Shown: positions 1 through 8,550, numbered from the stretch's first letter. The stretch: 52,295 nucleotides of DNA from Accumulibacter sp003538495 (GCF_029255145.1 NZ_JAPUVQ010000100.1:1-52295); one strand, 5' to 3'. The notes: generated by a model not told the origin, from the letters alone. A program made the numbers and translations.

Positions 1-359
1 GGCAGGTCGGCGCGCACCGTGTCGATCGCATTGCGCACTTCGTTGAGTGCGACCTCGGCGTTCTTGTCGATGTTGAAAGCGACCTTGATCGACGCCGAAC
101 CGTCGGTGAGGGTGGTGGTGATGTGTTCGATGCCACCGAGCGACGCGACCTGATCCTCGATCTTGCGCGCCACCTCGGTTTCCATCTGCGCCGGTGCGAC
201 GCCCTCGTAGGTCGCGGCGATGGTGATCGTCGGCAGTTCGATGTCGGGGAAGTTCTGGATGCCGAGCGAACGGAAGCTGCTGATCCCGAGAAAAGTCAGC
301 AGGACGAACAGCAGCAGCGCGGGAACCGGGTTGCGGATCGACCAGGCGGAGAAGTTCAT
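1..359 (-). CDS. RND efflux permease, N-terminal part (runs off the left edge)
   Basis: The first 119 codons of an inner-membrane RND drug/metal efflux pump are present. The protein begins MNFSAWSIRNPVPALLLF and continues into the first transmembrane helix and the start of the periplasmic porter domain. That opening resembles hydrophobe/amphiphile efflux (AcrB/MexB-like) pumps: a short cytoplasmic start, TM1, then a periplasmic stretch with NFPDIELPTITI and a later EVRNAIDTVRADLP. The start ATG overlaps the stop of the membrane fusion protein gene by four bases (ATGA), so the two are translationally coupled. RND pumps work as trimers driven by proton influx, with a fusion protein and an outer-membrane channel. 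The substrate cannot be told from this fragment. Confidence 0.9.
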   Translation of the reverse strand, partial: MNFSAWSIRNPVPALLLFVLLTFLGISSFRSLGIQNFPDIELPTITIAATYEGVAPAQMETEVARKIEDQVASLGGIEHITTTLTDGSASIKVAFNIDKNAEVALNEVRNAIDTVRADL

Positions 360-1480
360 TTCGCCGCCTCGGCGGCTGGAGCGGCCTCGACGCGAACCAC
401 GTCGCCGTCGTTGAGGAATGCGCCGCCACTGGCGACTATGCGTGCGTCGGCAGGAAGCAGTGTGAGGATTTCGACCTGGCTTCCCTGCCGCCGGCCGATC
501 TCGACCTTGACTTGCGTGACCGCGTCCTGCGCACCGAGCTGGAAAACGTAGCTGTGACCGTCGCGCAGAATGACCGCCGACGAGGGCAGTACGGTCGCGG
601 TGGTGCTGCCGGTGACGATCTCGCCGCTGGCGAACATGCCGGCGCGGGCAGCGCTGTCGGCGGGCAGGTCGATATAGATCAGCGCCTTGCGGGTGGCGGG
701 GTCCAGCGTCGGCGCCAGCATGCGTACCCGGCCGCTGACCGGCGAACCGTCGGCCAGCCGCAGGCGGGCGGTCTGGCCCGGCGATACGCGCGGCAGTTGC
801 TCGGCGGAGACTTCGGCACGCCACTCCAGACGGTTGCCGCGGAGCAGGCGAAACAGCTCGTTGCCGGCTTGCACGACACTGCCCAGCGTGGCGCTGCGGC
901 TGCTGATGACGCCGTCGTCGGGGGCGACGATGCGCGTTTGGTCGAGCCGGACGCGCTCGCTCTTGAGCGCCGCGCTCGCCGCCGCGACAGACGCACTGGC
1001 GCTCTGCTCGGCGGTCAGGTACTGGTTGATCAACTGCTCGGAGAAGACACCGGTGCCCTTGACCCGGCGCGCCCGGTCGCCGTTGGCCGTGGCTTCGGCG
1101 AGCGCCGCCCTGGCCTTGGCCACGTTAGCCTGTTGCTGGGCCAGGCTGGCCTCGACGCTGTCGCGCGACAGTTCGGCGAGCAACTGGCCGCGGCGAACGA
1201 CGCTGCCAACGTCCACCGCCACCTGGACGACGCGCAGGCCGCTGGTTTCGGCGGCGATCACCGCCTCCTGCCAGGGGAAGACGCCACCGCTGACGTTCAG
1301 CTGCTGCGACCACGCAAGCTGTTGCGGCACAACGGTGCTGACCGCCAGCGCGCTACGCTTGGACGGGGTGGCGGCGCTGGCCTGGGCGTTGGTGCTGCCT
1401 TGGCGGGTGAGATGGAAGGCGCCACCAAGCACCAGAACGGCGGCGACCAGCAAGGCGACAAGGCGGTGTGAGCGTTTCAC
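356..1480 (-). CDS. RND efflux membrane fusion protein (HlyD/AcrA family)
   Basis: A 374-residue periplasmic adaptor of a tripartite RND pump. It has a basic start and a hydrophobic segment at about residues 5-20 (signal anchor). A barrel-sandwich/lipoyl half follows around residues 70-105 (VDVGSVVRRGQLLAEL), then a coiled-coil hairpin at about 105-175. The second lipoyl half follows (IVAPDDGVISSR), with the beta-barrel and membrane-proximal domains behind it. I chose the GTG start because it is preceded by GGAG at good spacing and overlaps the upstream remnant's stop as GTGA. A longer upstream reading is Arg-rich and unlike the family. The permease gene follows with a 4-base overlap. The family bridges the inner-membrane pump and outer-membrane channel. 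Confidence 0.88.
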   Translation of the reverse strand: MKRSHRLVALLVAAVLVLGGAFHLTRQGSTNAQASAATPSKRSALAVSTVVPQQLAWSQQLNVSGGVFPWQEAVIAAETSGLRVVQVAVDVGSVVRRGQLLAELSRDSVEASLAQQQANVAKARAALAEATANGDRARRVKGTGVFSEQLINQYLTAEQSASASVAAASAALKSERVRLDQTRIVAPDDGVISSRSATLGSVVQAGNELFRLLRGNRLEWRAEVSAEQLPRVSPGQTARLRLADGSPVSGRVRMLAPTLDPATRKALIYIDLPADSAARAGMFASGEIVTGSTTATVLPSSAVILRDGHSYVFQLGAQDAVTQVKVEIGRRQGSQVEILTLLPADARIVASGGAFLNDGDVVRVEAAPAAEAAK

Positions 1481-1845
1481 GAGGCGTCTCCGGCGCCGGC
1501 TTGCCAGCCGCCGCCCAGGGCTTTGTAAGGGAAGATCCGGTCCGGCACGCGGTCGCGCTGCAAGGCAATGCACCGGCATTCGGCGTTGTTGGCGCTGCGC
1601 CGCACGCGCCCGAAGAGGTCGATCTCCCCGGCAGCGTCGACGGCAACCGTGCGGGTTTTGCGCGCGGCCAGCTGCGCTAGCTGCAGGTCGCCGCGGGTCG
1701 CGCTGCGGATCACGCTACGGCTGCCATCGATGGTCGGCAGGGGCTTCGCCTCGTTGCCGGTCAGACTGGCGCGGGCTTCGTCGGTTCGCGCCGCCGCCGT
1801 GGCCAGCGTCGGGTAGAGTGTCGGGCGGATGGGGGGCGCAGGCAT
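1477..1845 (-). pseudogene. Remnant of an RND outer-membrane channel (NodT/OprM-type lipoprotein) with a large internal deletion
   Basis: This open frame of roughly 120 codons looks like two joined pieces of an outer-membrane efflux factor. The first piece has an alpha-helical stretch (TLATAAARTDEARASLTG) followed by AGEIDLFGRVRRS, a close match to the W/GEIDLFGRxRRS segment of NodT-family proteins. The last residues contain YKALGGGWQ, the usual C-terminal end of that family. Some 250-300 residues that should lie between them are absent, as are the signal peptide and lipobox. The stop overlaps the fusion protein start (GTGA), the arrangement expected of an intact channel-adaptor-pump operon. 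I infer an in-frame internal deletion plus 5' loss. A short expressed peptide cannot be excluded. Confidence 0.65.
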
Positions 1846-1958
1846 GAAGGGCCTTCTTCGATAGCAGGCCGACATTATCGGCTCTGGCCGGTTAAGCGCC
1901 GTCGGCGTTTGCAAAGACAGGTAAAGACGCGGCGGCGCGCGTTGGGTAAAGCAGGTGC

Positions 1959-1997
1959 CAGGTGTGCTCCAGGCGTGCTCCAGGCGTGCGCCAGGCG
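1959..1997. repeat. Short tandem repeat, 11-bp unit
   Basis: About three and a half copies of caggcgtgctc stand head to tail, the first with one substitution (caggtgtgctc) and the third with another (caggcgtgcgc). The array lies in the non-coding gap between the channel remnant and the ppc stop. No function is apparent. Confidence 0.7.
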
Positions 1998-2115
1998 AAC
2001 GGCAGTCGGGCGAGTTGGCGCGGGCGGGCGGTGAGCGTCAATGCCGTTCCGGGGCGACCCGGCAAACGCCTTGGTCTCGTCCCGCCGATCAGCAGCGCCG
2101 CTCCGGTTGATTGTC

Positions 2116-4878
2116 TCAGCCGCTGTTGCGCAGTCCCGCGGCGATGCCGTTGATGGTGATCAGGCTGCCGCGCTGCAGGCGGATGTCGTCGTCGCCGGCG
2201 CGCAGCCGGTGCAGCAGCTCGACCTGCAGATGGTTGAGCAGGTCGATGTACGGAAAACGGTTGCGCATCGAACGTTGCAGCAGCGGATTGTCTGCCAGCA
2301 GTTCGTTCTGGCCGTTGATCGCCAGCAGCGCCGCGCGGGTCAGATGCCATTCCTCGCGAATCCGCGCGAAGGTCGTCTTCCGCAGTTCCGCATCGCTGAC
2401 CAGTTCGGCATAACGCGAGGCGATCGCCAGGTCCGACTTGGCGAGGACCATGTCCATGTTGGACAGCAGCGTCCGGAAGAACGGCCAGCGCCGGTGCATC
2501 TCCTGGAGCAGCGCCAGTCCGTCCGGCTGCCCGTCGCGCCAGCGCTTGACGGCGCTGCCGAAGCCGTACCAGCCGGGCAGCATCAGCCGGCACTGCGCCC
2601 AGGAGAACACCCAGGGAATCGCCCGCAGGTCCTCGATCCGCTCGGAAGCGGTGCGCGACGCCGGACGGCTGCCGATGTTGAGGGTGGCGATTTCGAGGAT
2701 TGGCGTCGACTCGCGGAAGTAGCGGGTGAATCCCGGGGTTTCGTAGACCAGTTGGCGATAGGCGCGATAGGCCAGCGTCGACAGTTCTTCCATGGCCTGA
2801 TGGAATTCGCTCGTCGGGAGGCTGTCGCGGTCGGCGGCAAGGAGGGTCTCTTCGAGCGTCGCGGCAGCGAGGATCTCGAGGTTGCGGCGGCCGACTTCCG
2901 GGTTGGCGTACTTCGAGGCGATCACTTCGCCCTGTTCGGTGATCCGGATCTGCCCGGCGACGGCTCCGGCCGGCTGCGCCAGGATGGCGTCGTAGCTCGG
3001 ACCGCCGCCGCGGCCGACGCTGCCGCCACGGCCGTGGAACAGGCGCAGGCGAATGCCGTGCTCGGCAAAGATCCGGGTCAGGCCGATTTCGGCCTTGTAC
3101 AGTTCCCAGCCGGAGGTCAGGAAGCCGCCGTCCTTGTTGCTGTCGGAATAGCCGAGCATGACCTCGTGCTGGTCCTGGCGCGACGCCACCAGTGCCCGGT
3201 AGGCCGGCAGCGCGAACAGCCCCTGCATGACCACCGGCGCGCGCTGCAGGTCGTCGATGGTTTCAAACAGCGGGATGATGTTCAGCGCCAGTTGCGGCGT
3301 TGCGCCGGGAACCAGCAGGCCGGCTTCCTTGAGCAGCAGCGCGACTTCGAGCAGATCGGAAACGCCGTCGGTCTTCGAAATGATGCAGTTCGGCAAGGCG
3401 GCGGCGCCATAGCGCTGGCGCAGTTCGCGAGCGGCGAAGAAGATCGCCAGTTCGCCGACCGTTTCGGCCGAATAGTCGATGTACGGCGAGTACAGCGGTC
3501 GCACACTGCCGACTTCCTCGGCCAGCAGCGCGATCCGCGCCACCTCGTCGAGGTCCGCGTAGTCGCCGCAGCGTCCGGCGCGGGCCAGCAGTTCGCCGAC
3601 GGTACGCGCGTGCACCTCCGAGTTCTGGCGCAGGTCGATCGGTGCCAGGTGGAAACCGAAGACGTCGACGGCGCGCAGCAGGCGGCGCAGGCGGCCGCCG
3701 GCGACCAGTTCGGCGCCGTTGGCGGCCAGCGAATCGACCAGCACCTGCAGGTCGGCGACGATCTCGCCGGGAGCGGCGTAGGCTTCGGCGGGGCCGACCG
3801 CGTGCTCGGGCGATTCGTGCTGGTCGAGGCTGCTGGAGGTCGCGGCAAGTCGTGCATAGATCCCGGTCAGCGCCCGCCGGTAGGGTTCGTCGAGGCGCTG
3901 CGGGGCGTTGTCCGGCGACGCTTCGGCAAGTGCCGCGAGCTCTTCGGATACCGGCACCAGGGTGTGCGACAGCGGCAGCTCGCGCCCGAGCGCGTGGATC
4001 TCGCCCAGGTAGAAGTCGAAAGCGGCGATCGATTGCCGGCGCAGCGTTTCACGCAGGATCTCGGCGGTGACGAAGGGATTGCCGTCACGGTCACCGCCGA
4101 TCCACGAACCGACCTTGAAGAAGCTGGGCAGCGACCACTGACGATCGGGGAATGCCTCGCCGAGCTGGTCTTCGAGCTGGCAGTAGAGTCGTGGCAGTTC
4201 GACGAAGAACGTCTCATCGAAGTAGCTGATGCCGTTCTTGACCTCGTCGATGACCGCCAGGCGGGTCGACCGTACCATCCGCGTTCGCCACAGGGTGAGC
4301 ACCGCGCGACGCAGCGCGACCTCGTTCTCGGCCAGTTCGCCCGGCGTCAGGCGCAGCCGGTCGCGGTCGTCGAGCAGGCCCCTGACCTGGTGCTGGCAGT
4401 GCAGAATGCTCTTTCGACTGACCTCGGTCGGATGCGCCGTCAGGACCGGCGAGATCAGCGCGTGTTCGAGGCAGTTGCGCAAGGCTTCGCTGCTGACGCC
4501 GGCGTCCTGCAGCCGCGTCAGGGCAAGCGCCAGACTGCCATCGCGCGGCGGCGACGCGATCATCTCGTGCGCGCGACGCCGGCGGACGTGGTGCTCGTCC
4601 TCGGCGATATTCGCCAGGTGCAGGAAATAGGTGAACGAGCGAATGACGGCGAGCATGCTGTCGCGTGGCAGCTTGCTGAGAATTGACTCCAGCTCGGCTC
4701 GCGCGCCTTGATCCAGGTCGCGATCGGAACGCACCGAATTCTGGCGGATTCGCTCGACGACTTTGAAGACCTCGCTGCCTTCCTGCTGGTGTACGGTGTC
4801 GCCGAGAATCCGGCCAAGCAGCCGGATGTCCTCGCGCAGCGGGAAGTCCTTGTCGGGGTTGCTGGTAGTCGAACGCAT
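2116..4878 (-). CDS. ppc: Phosphoenolpyruvate carboxylase
   Basis: A full-length 920-residue PEP carboxylase, which carboxylates PEP with bicarbonate to oxaloacetate (anaplerosis). Hallmarks: the catalytic-histidine motif TAHPTEVSRKS near residue 150; GYSDSNKDGG near 577; the glycine-rich loop FHGRGGSVGRGGGPS near 614; and a C-terminal NGIAAGLRNSG. The last four residues (RNSG) differ slightly from the usual QNTG, where the amide and terminal Gly bind effectors or close the active site. The start MRSTTSNPDKDFPLREDIR places the conserved LREDIRLLGRILG at the usual distance; its Shine-Dalgarno is weak. The gene is apparently monocistronic and a TATAAT lies about 75 bases upstream. In polyphosphate/PHA-cycling bacteria this enzyme feeds the TCA cycle from glycogen-derived PEP. 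Confidence 0.97.
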   Translation of the reverse strand: MRSTTSNPDKDFPLREDIRLLGRILGDTVHQQEGSEVFKVVERIRQNSVRSDRDLDQGARAELESILSKLPRDSMLAVIRSFTYFLHLANIAEDEHHVRRRRAHEMIASPPRDGSLALALTRLQDAGVSSEALRNCLEHALISPVLTAHPTEVSRKSILHCQHQVRGLLDDRDRLRLTPGELAENEVALRRAVLTLWRTRMVRSTRLAVIDEVKNGISYFDETFFVELPRLYCQLEDQLGEAFPDRQWSLPSFFKVGSWIGGDRDGNPFVTAEILRETLRRQSIAAFDFYLGEIHALGRELPLSHTLVPVSEELAALAEASPDNAPQRLDEPYRRALTGIYARLAATSSSLDQHESPEHAVGPAEAYAAPGEIVADLQVLVDSLAANGAELVAGGRLRRLLRAVDVFGFHLAPIDLRQNSEVHARTVGELLARAGRCGDYADLDEVARIALLAEEVGSVRPLYSPYIDYSAETVGELAIFFAARELRQRYGAAALPNCIISKTDGVSDLLEVALLLKEAGLLVPGATPQLALNIIPLFETIDDLQRAPVVMQGLFALPAYRALVASRQDQHEVMLGYSDSNKDGGFLTSGWELYKAEIGLTRIFAEHGIRLRLFHGRGGSVGRGGGPSYDAILAQPAGAVAGQIRITEQGEVIASKYANPEVGRRNLEILAAATLEETLLAADRDSLPTSEFHQAMEELSTLAYRAYRQLVYETPGFTRYFRESTPILEIATLNIGSRPASRTASERIEDLRAIPWVFSWAQCRLMLPGWYGFGSAVKRWRDGQPDGLALLQEMHRRWPFFRTLLSNMDMVLAKSDLAIASRYAELVSDAELRKTTFARIREEWHLTRAALLAINGQNELLADNPLLQRSMRNRFPYIDLLNHLQVELLHRLRAGDDDIRLQRGSLITINGIAAGLRNSG

Positions 4879-4950
4879 GTGTCGATCTTTTCGGATGGGT
4901 TGGTGGTCAGGCAGGCGCCGACGGCGATGCCATCACGTGCTAACGGGACG

Positions 4951-4956
4951 ATTATA
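4951..4956 (-). promoter_or_regulatory. Candidate -10 element for ppc
   Basis: On the minus strand this reads TATAAT, a perfect sigma-70 -10 box, about 73 bases before the ppc start. No good -35 hexamer is seen 16-18 bases upstream, so the element may depend on an activator or be fortuitous. Confidence 0.45.
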
Positions 4957-5055
4957 AGCGGCGTTCCTGACTTCTCGCGTGCACCAGGCGTCTCCCGGGC
5001 AGGCACGGTGGCTATTGCCCATGCGCACGCCGATCAGCTCGTCCGATCGCGGCGG

Positions 5056-5976
5056 TCATCCCTGCTGCGCCAGCCAGTCGCGGATCTGATCGATGGTCGT
5101 CGTTGCGCCGCCACAAACAATGAACAACACCTTGGCAAAGCTTTCGAGGACCGGCGATGCTGCATACGCCAGGGCCAGGCTGGCACCACAGGCCGGCTCG
5201 ACCAGCAGTCGGTGATCGCCGAGAAAGCGCTCGCAGGCGTCGAGGGCAGCACGGTCGGAAACGACCAGGCTGTCAATCGGATGTTCCCTGGACCACTGAA
5301 ATGCTCGGTCACAGACGCGCTTGGCGCCGAGTGAGGTGGCGATGCTGGTGATCTTTTCGAGTTCGACCAGCTGCCCTGCATGCACCGAGCGGTTGAAAGA
5401 TGCCGCGCCTGCGGTCTCGACGGCAATCACCGGGACGTCTCCGAGACCGTTGCGGTGCAGGCCTTCGAGCACGCCGCAGAGCAGTCCGCCGCCGCCGACC
5501 GACAAGACGATGGCGTCCGGCCGGAGACCCGAGCCGGCCACCTCGTCGATCATGGTGGCGTGACCGTGCCACAGCAAGGGATCGTCGAACGGGTGAAGGA
5601 AGGCGTCGGACTCCTCAAGTATCGACAAAGCCAGGAGGTTGGCCTCGTGCCAGGAGTCGCCATGGACGACGATTTCGGCCCGTTCCAGCCGCAACAGGTC
5701 TTGCGCCTTCCTGGACGTTGTTTGGGGTACGACGACGGTGACCGGCAGCCCCAGGCGGCGGCCCGCATAGGCCACCGCCAGCCCGGCGTTGCCGCCCGAA
5801 GACGAAACCAGACGGCGTGCGCCGCGCCGGCCGTACTCCTCGCAGGCGGCACCGATGCCCCTGATTTTGAAGGATCCCGGCGGCTGCAGCGCTTCCAGTT
5901 TCAGCCAGGCCGAACAACGCCCGGCAGCGCTCAGCGCCGGGGACTTGAGCAGTGGGGTTGCGATGTGCAGTGGCAT
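5056..5976 (-). CDS. PLP-dependent L-serine/threonine dehydratase-like enzyme (fold type II)
   Basis: A 306-residue fold-II PLP enzyme that most resembles the animal-type L-serine dehydratase (SDH/SDSL) branch. It begins MPLHIATPLLKSPALS. The PLP lysine sits in PGSFKIRG (about residue 37), followed by the substrate loop SSSGGNAG. The glycine-rich phosphate-binding loop is SVGGGGLLCGV (about 160), and the C-terminal cofactor contact is VCGGATTT. The family deaminates serine or threonine to pyruvate or 2-oxobutyrate plus ammonia. No ACT domain is present, so allosteric control like that of IlvA is not expected. A 46-residue N-terminal extension is possible in the same frame but is low-complexity and lacks homology signs, so I start at the ATG before PLHIATP. 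The ribosome site is weak (GGGA). Confidence 0.85.
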   Translation of the reverse strand: MPLHIATPLLKSPALSAAGRCSAWLKLEALQPPGSFKIRGIGAACEEYGRRGARRLVSSSGGNAGLAVAYAGRRLGLPVTVVVPQTTSRKAQDLLRLERAEIVVHGDSWHEANLLALSILEESDAFLHPFDDPLLWHGHATMIDEVAGSGLRPDAIVLSVGGGGLLCGVLEGLHRNGLGDVPVIAVETAGAASFNRSVHAGQLVELEKITSIATSLGAKRVCDRAFQWSREHPIDSLVVSDRAALDACERFLGDHRLLVEPACGASLALAYAASPVLESFAKVLFIVCGGATTTIDQIRDWLAQQG

Positions 5977-6182
5977 TTTTGGCGTGATTTCCCGGGGAGA
6001 TAGAGGTCTCGCGTGCTGGCTTTCAGGCGGCGCGTCGGCGATTCGCTCGCTGCTTCGCCGTTCGCCTGTGGGGATCGTTTGTCGATGATAGGCGGTGCGT
6101 GCAGCGATCGGCACGAAAGGGTGGCAGATGGTATCGCACGGGTGTCATTCCCGGTCGGCCATGCGTACGCAGCACGCTGACG
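5977..6182. other. Intergenic leader upstream of the serine dehydratase-like gene
   Basis: Together with the terminator that follows, this makes a gene-free stretch of about 300 bases. It should hold the promoter of the dehydratase-like gene on the minus strand. A TATCAT-like hexamer near 6086 is the best -10 I can see, without a convincing -35. I find no small gene, tRNA or repeat. Confidence 0.4.
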
Positions 6183-6208
6183 AAAAAAAACCCCGGCCAG
6201 CGGGGTTT
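6183..6208 (-). terminator. Rho-independent terminator of ppk2
   Basis: On the minus strand a GC-rich stem (AACCCCG / CGGGGTT, loop CTGGC) is followed directly by eight T residues. It lies about 70 bases after the ppk2 stop. Because the arms are flanked by A and T runs it may work in both directions, but the T run is longest for the minus strand. Confidence 0.85.
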
Positions 6209-6278
6209 TCTGGTTTGACTGTGCCTCGCCAGTGGACAAGCGCAGCACAGTCCTGATCAAATCCTGTCCGCTCGAACC

Positions 6279-7355
6279 TCAATACACTTCGGGGATGAAG
6301 GTCTGGTCCGACATCGGCGGCCGCACGTAGCCGATTTCTGCCTGCCGCGGCGGCAGGACGATCGGCTCGGGTGTGAGGTCTTCGTAGTCGATCATGCTCA
6401 GCAGATGCGTGATCACGTTCAGGCGGGCACGTTTCTTGTCGTCGCCGTCGACCACATACCACGGCGCTTGCTTGATGTCGGTGTGGGCGAACATGTTGTC
6501 CTTCGCCCTCGAATACTCGACCCAGCGCGCGCGCGACTGCAGGTCCATCGGGCTGAGCTTCCAGTGCTTCTCCGGATGGAATATCCGTTTCTGGAAACGA
6601 CGCTCCTGCTCCTCGTTGCTGACCGAGAACCAGTACTTGATCAGGATGATGCCGCTGCGTACGAGCATGCGCTCGAACTCCGGGCAACTGCGCAGAAACT
6701 CGCGGTATTCCTCGTCGGTGCAAAAACCCATCACCCGTTCGACGCCGGCGCGGTTATACCAGCTGCGATCGAAGAGGACCATTTCGCCGCCAGCGGGCAG
6801 GTGCTGTACGTAGCGCTGGAAATACCACTGGGTCGTTTCCCGGTCGGTCGGCGCCGGCAGCGCGGCGACCCGGGTGACCCGCGGGCTGAGGCTCTCGGTA
6901 ATCCGCTTGATCGTTCCGCCCTTGCCGGCGGCATCGCGTCCCTCGAACAGGACAACCACTTTCAGCTTCTTGAACTTGATCCATTCCTGCAGCTTGACGA
7001 GTTCGACCTGCAGCTTGGCCAGCGTCCTCTCATAATCCTTCGTCTTGAGTGGCCGCTTGCGCGTGCTGAGAACGCTTTCGGTCTCCTTGTTCTGGGTCTT
7101 GGGCGAGGCCGGCTCTGCCTTCGGCTCGCCACCTTTTTCTTTCGCCGCCTTTGGCTCCTTGGTCTTTTCGGGTTCCTTCTTGTCGGCCGATTTTGCTTCG
7201 TCGCTCTTGCTTGCCGCTTTGGCAGCCGGCTTGTTCGTGCCCTTGGCTGGTGGCGTAGCCTCCGAAGGCGCGGTTGTCCCGTCGGTCACGTTTGCAGCCT
7301 TGTCTTGCGCGTTCTCTGGCGCGACTTCCTCTTGCGCGGGTTTTGCTTCGCTCAT
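6279..7355 (-). CDS. ppk2: Polyphosphate kinase 2 family enzyme with charged N-terminal extension
   Basis: A 358-residue PPK2-family kinase that transfers phosphate between polyphosphate and nucleotides. The catalytic domain (about residues 105-358) shows the Walker A loop EGRDAAGKGGTI near 140. The Walker B/DRSWYNRAG segment is near 198 with VERVMGF after it. The basic lid region contains KRIFHPEKHWKLSPMD. A single domain suggests a class I-type enzyme (NDP/NTP interconversion), but class cannot be settled by eye. The first ~100 residues are almost entirely Ala, Lys, Glu, Pro and Thr, with repeated KEPEKTKEPKAAKEK-like tracts, and look disordered and histone H1/PhaF-like. The ATG is preceded by a perfect AAGGAGG; longer upstream readings are not coding-like. 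The gene is monocistronic with its own terminator. Confidence 0.93.
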   Translation of the reverse strand: MSEAKPAQEEVAPENAQDKAANVTDGTTAPSEATPPAKGTNKPAAKAASKSDEAKSADKKEPEKTKEPKAAKEKGGEPKAEPASPKTQNKETESVLSTRKRPLKTKDYERTLAKLQVELVKLQEWIKFKKLKVVVLFEGRDAAGKGGTIKRITESLSPRVTRVAALPAPTDRETTQWYFQRYVQHLPAGGEMVLFDRSWYNRAGVERVMGFCTDEEYREFLRSCPEFERMLVRSGIILIKYWFSVSNEEQERRFQKRIFHPEKHWKLSPMDLQSRARWVEYSRAKDNMFAHTDIKQAPWYVVDGDDKKRARLNVITHLLSMIDYEDLTPEPIVLPPRQAEIGYVRPPMSDQTFIPEVY

Positions 7356-7926
7356 TGATGCCTCCTTGGTGTGGCCAAAAAATTGGCTTTGGTAAAAACG
7401 CGTGCTGGCAATGGACTGCCGTCGATGCGATATGTTGGCTTGCTTGCCAGCGACACGAGAACAATTGCCGCGGAAGACGGCAACGGCGGCTGCCACCGCT
7501 CTCCACGCGGCTTGACCGCGCAGCTTACGGCTTGGTAAACGAGCGAGCGAGACGCGGGGACTTATTGAGACGCACTGACGGTCGATCCGGCAGGTAGCCG
7601 GAGGCGGTGGCACTGGTTGGCATGTTTCTCGTCCTCTCTGCGCCAGAATAGCCTGGGCCGGCAATTATCGTTCATTGTTCCGCAAAAATGAACAGCCGTG
7701 CGCACAAAACGTGCAGGAAATCGCGAGCGCCCCCGCAATTGTCGATGAAGCAGCCGTCACTCGGCAGGCCGGGCCGGTGTAGGCGATCCGGGCAGTTGGG
7801 GGCTGGTGTGGTACGGAGGGGCATGCCGGCGCGGTTCGCCACTGGTGAGGGCGGGCGGCGGTGCCGTATTGCCCAGCGTCGTTCGGATTCTGGCGATGGC
7901 GGGTCGCGGTCGCATGATGGCTGGGG
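7356..7926. other. Long leader/intergenic region upstream of ppk2
   Basis: About 570 bases without a recognisable gene lie between ppk2 and the terminator of the VOC gene. The minus strand carries the ppk2 promoter and leader. The best -10 candidate is GATAAT near 7662-7667 with a weak TTCATT about 17 bases upstream, which would give a leader of roughly 300 bases. Both strands were read for a small protein and none had convincing composition. No phosphate-regulon (pho box) repeat could be identified with confidence. Confidence 0.4.
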
Positions 7927-7960
7927 AAAAAAAGAGCGCCGGCCCCGGGGCTTGGCGCTC
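7927..7960 (-). terminator. Rho-independent terminator after the lgt-mcd-VOC operon
   Basis: On the minus strand GAGCGCC pairs with GGCGCTC across a GC-rich loop and is followed by seven T residues. It lies about 65 bases beyond the stop of the VOC gene. Confidence 0.82.
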
Positions 7961-8025
7961 GTAGAAGCTTCGGTCTGCCGTTGTCGGCTGGTCTGAAACG
8001 CCGCTCGCTGAGGGTCGTCCTTCGT

Positions 8026-8499
8026 TCAGCCGACTTTGGCGAAGGCTTCGACGACTGCCGGTGGTGCCTGCACCAGTTCGATCAACACGCCTTCGCCGGC
8101 GATCGGGAACTCGGCATTGGCTTTCGGATGCAGGAAGGTGATGTCAAAGCCCGCGGCGCCCTTGCGGATGCCTCCCGGCGCGAAGCGGACGCCGTTGGCT
8201 GTCAGCCATTCAACGGCGCTTGGCAGGTCGTCGATCCACAGACCGATGTGATTGAGCGGCGTGGCATGCACCGCGGGCTTTTTCTCCGGGTCGACCGGTT
8301 GCATCAGGTCGACTTCGACCTTGAACGGGCCGGAGCCGATCGCGGCGATGTCTTCGTCGACGTTTTCGCGTTCGCTGACGAAGTTGCCGGTGATTTCGAG
8401 GCCAAGCATGTCGATCCACAGCTTGCGCATTTTCATCTTGTCGGGGCCGCCGATGGCGATTTGCTGGATACCGAGGACTTTGAAGGGGCGTTGGCTCAT
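8026..8499 (-). CDS. VOC (glyoxalase/bleomycin-resistance superfamily) protein
   Basis: A 157-residue vicinal-oxygen-chelate protein made of two beta-alpha-beta-beta-beta modules. The first opens with VLGIQQIAIGG and MRKLWIDMLGLEITG; the second with LNHIGLWIDDLPSAVEWL. Likely metal ligands are the His of NHIGLW and the Glu of GVLIELVQAP. The first module carries Gln (IQQIAIG) where lactoylglutathione lyases usually have His or Gln, so the chemistry is open. Annotation as lactoylglutathione lyase-like is the nearest family guess. Epimerase-type activity on an acyl-CoA is also possible given the upstream malonyl-CoA decarboxylase 51 bases away in the same direction. A terminator closes the unit after this gene. 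Confidence 0.85.
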   Translation of the reverse strand: MSQRPFKVLGIQQIAIGGPDKMKMRKLWIDMLGLEITGNFVSERENVDEDIAAIGSGPFKVEVDLMQPVDPEKKPAVHATPLNHIGLWIDDLPSAVEWLTANGVRFAPGGIRKGAAGFDITFLHPKANAEFPIAGEGVLIELVQAPPAVVEAFAKVG

Positions 8500-8550
8500 G
8501 AAGGGTTCTTTCTCTGTGGCAGGGAGGGGAAATGTTCTGGCTGCGCAAGC

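Noticed and set aside
512..1471. Long plus-strand open frame opposite the membrane fusion protein
   Set aside because: Arg/Gly/Ala-rich mirror of the real minus-strand gene, whose family features are clear; a high-GC shadow.
2041..4686. 881-codon plus-strand open frame opposite ppc
   Set aside because: Antisense shadow of PEP carboxylase with no domain pattern; the minus strand has all the catalytic motifs.
7688..7996. Plus-strand frame of 102 codons upstream of ppk2
   Set aside because: Arg/Gly-rich, no ribosome site or recognisable features, and it crosses the terminator of the VOC gene.
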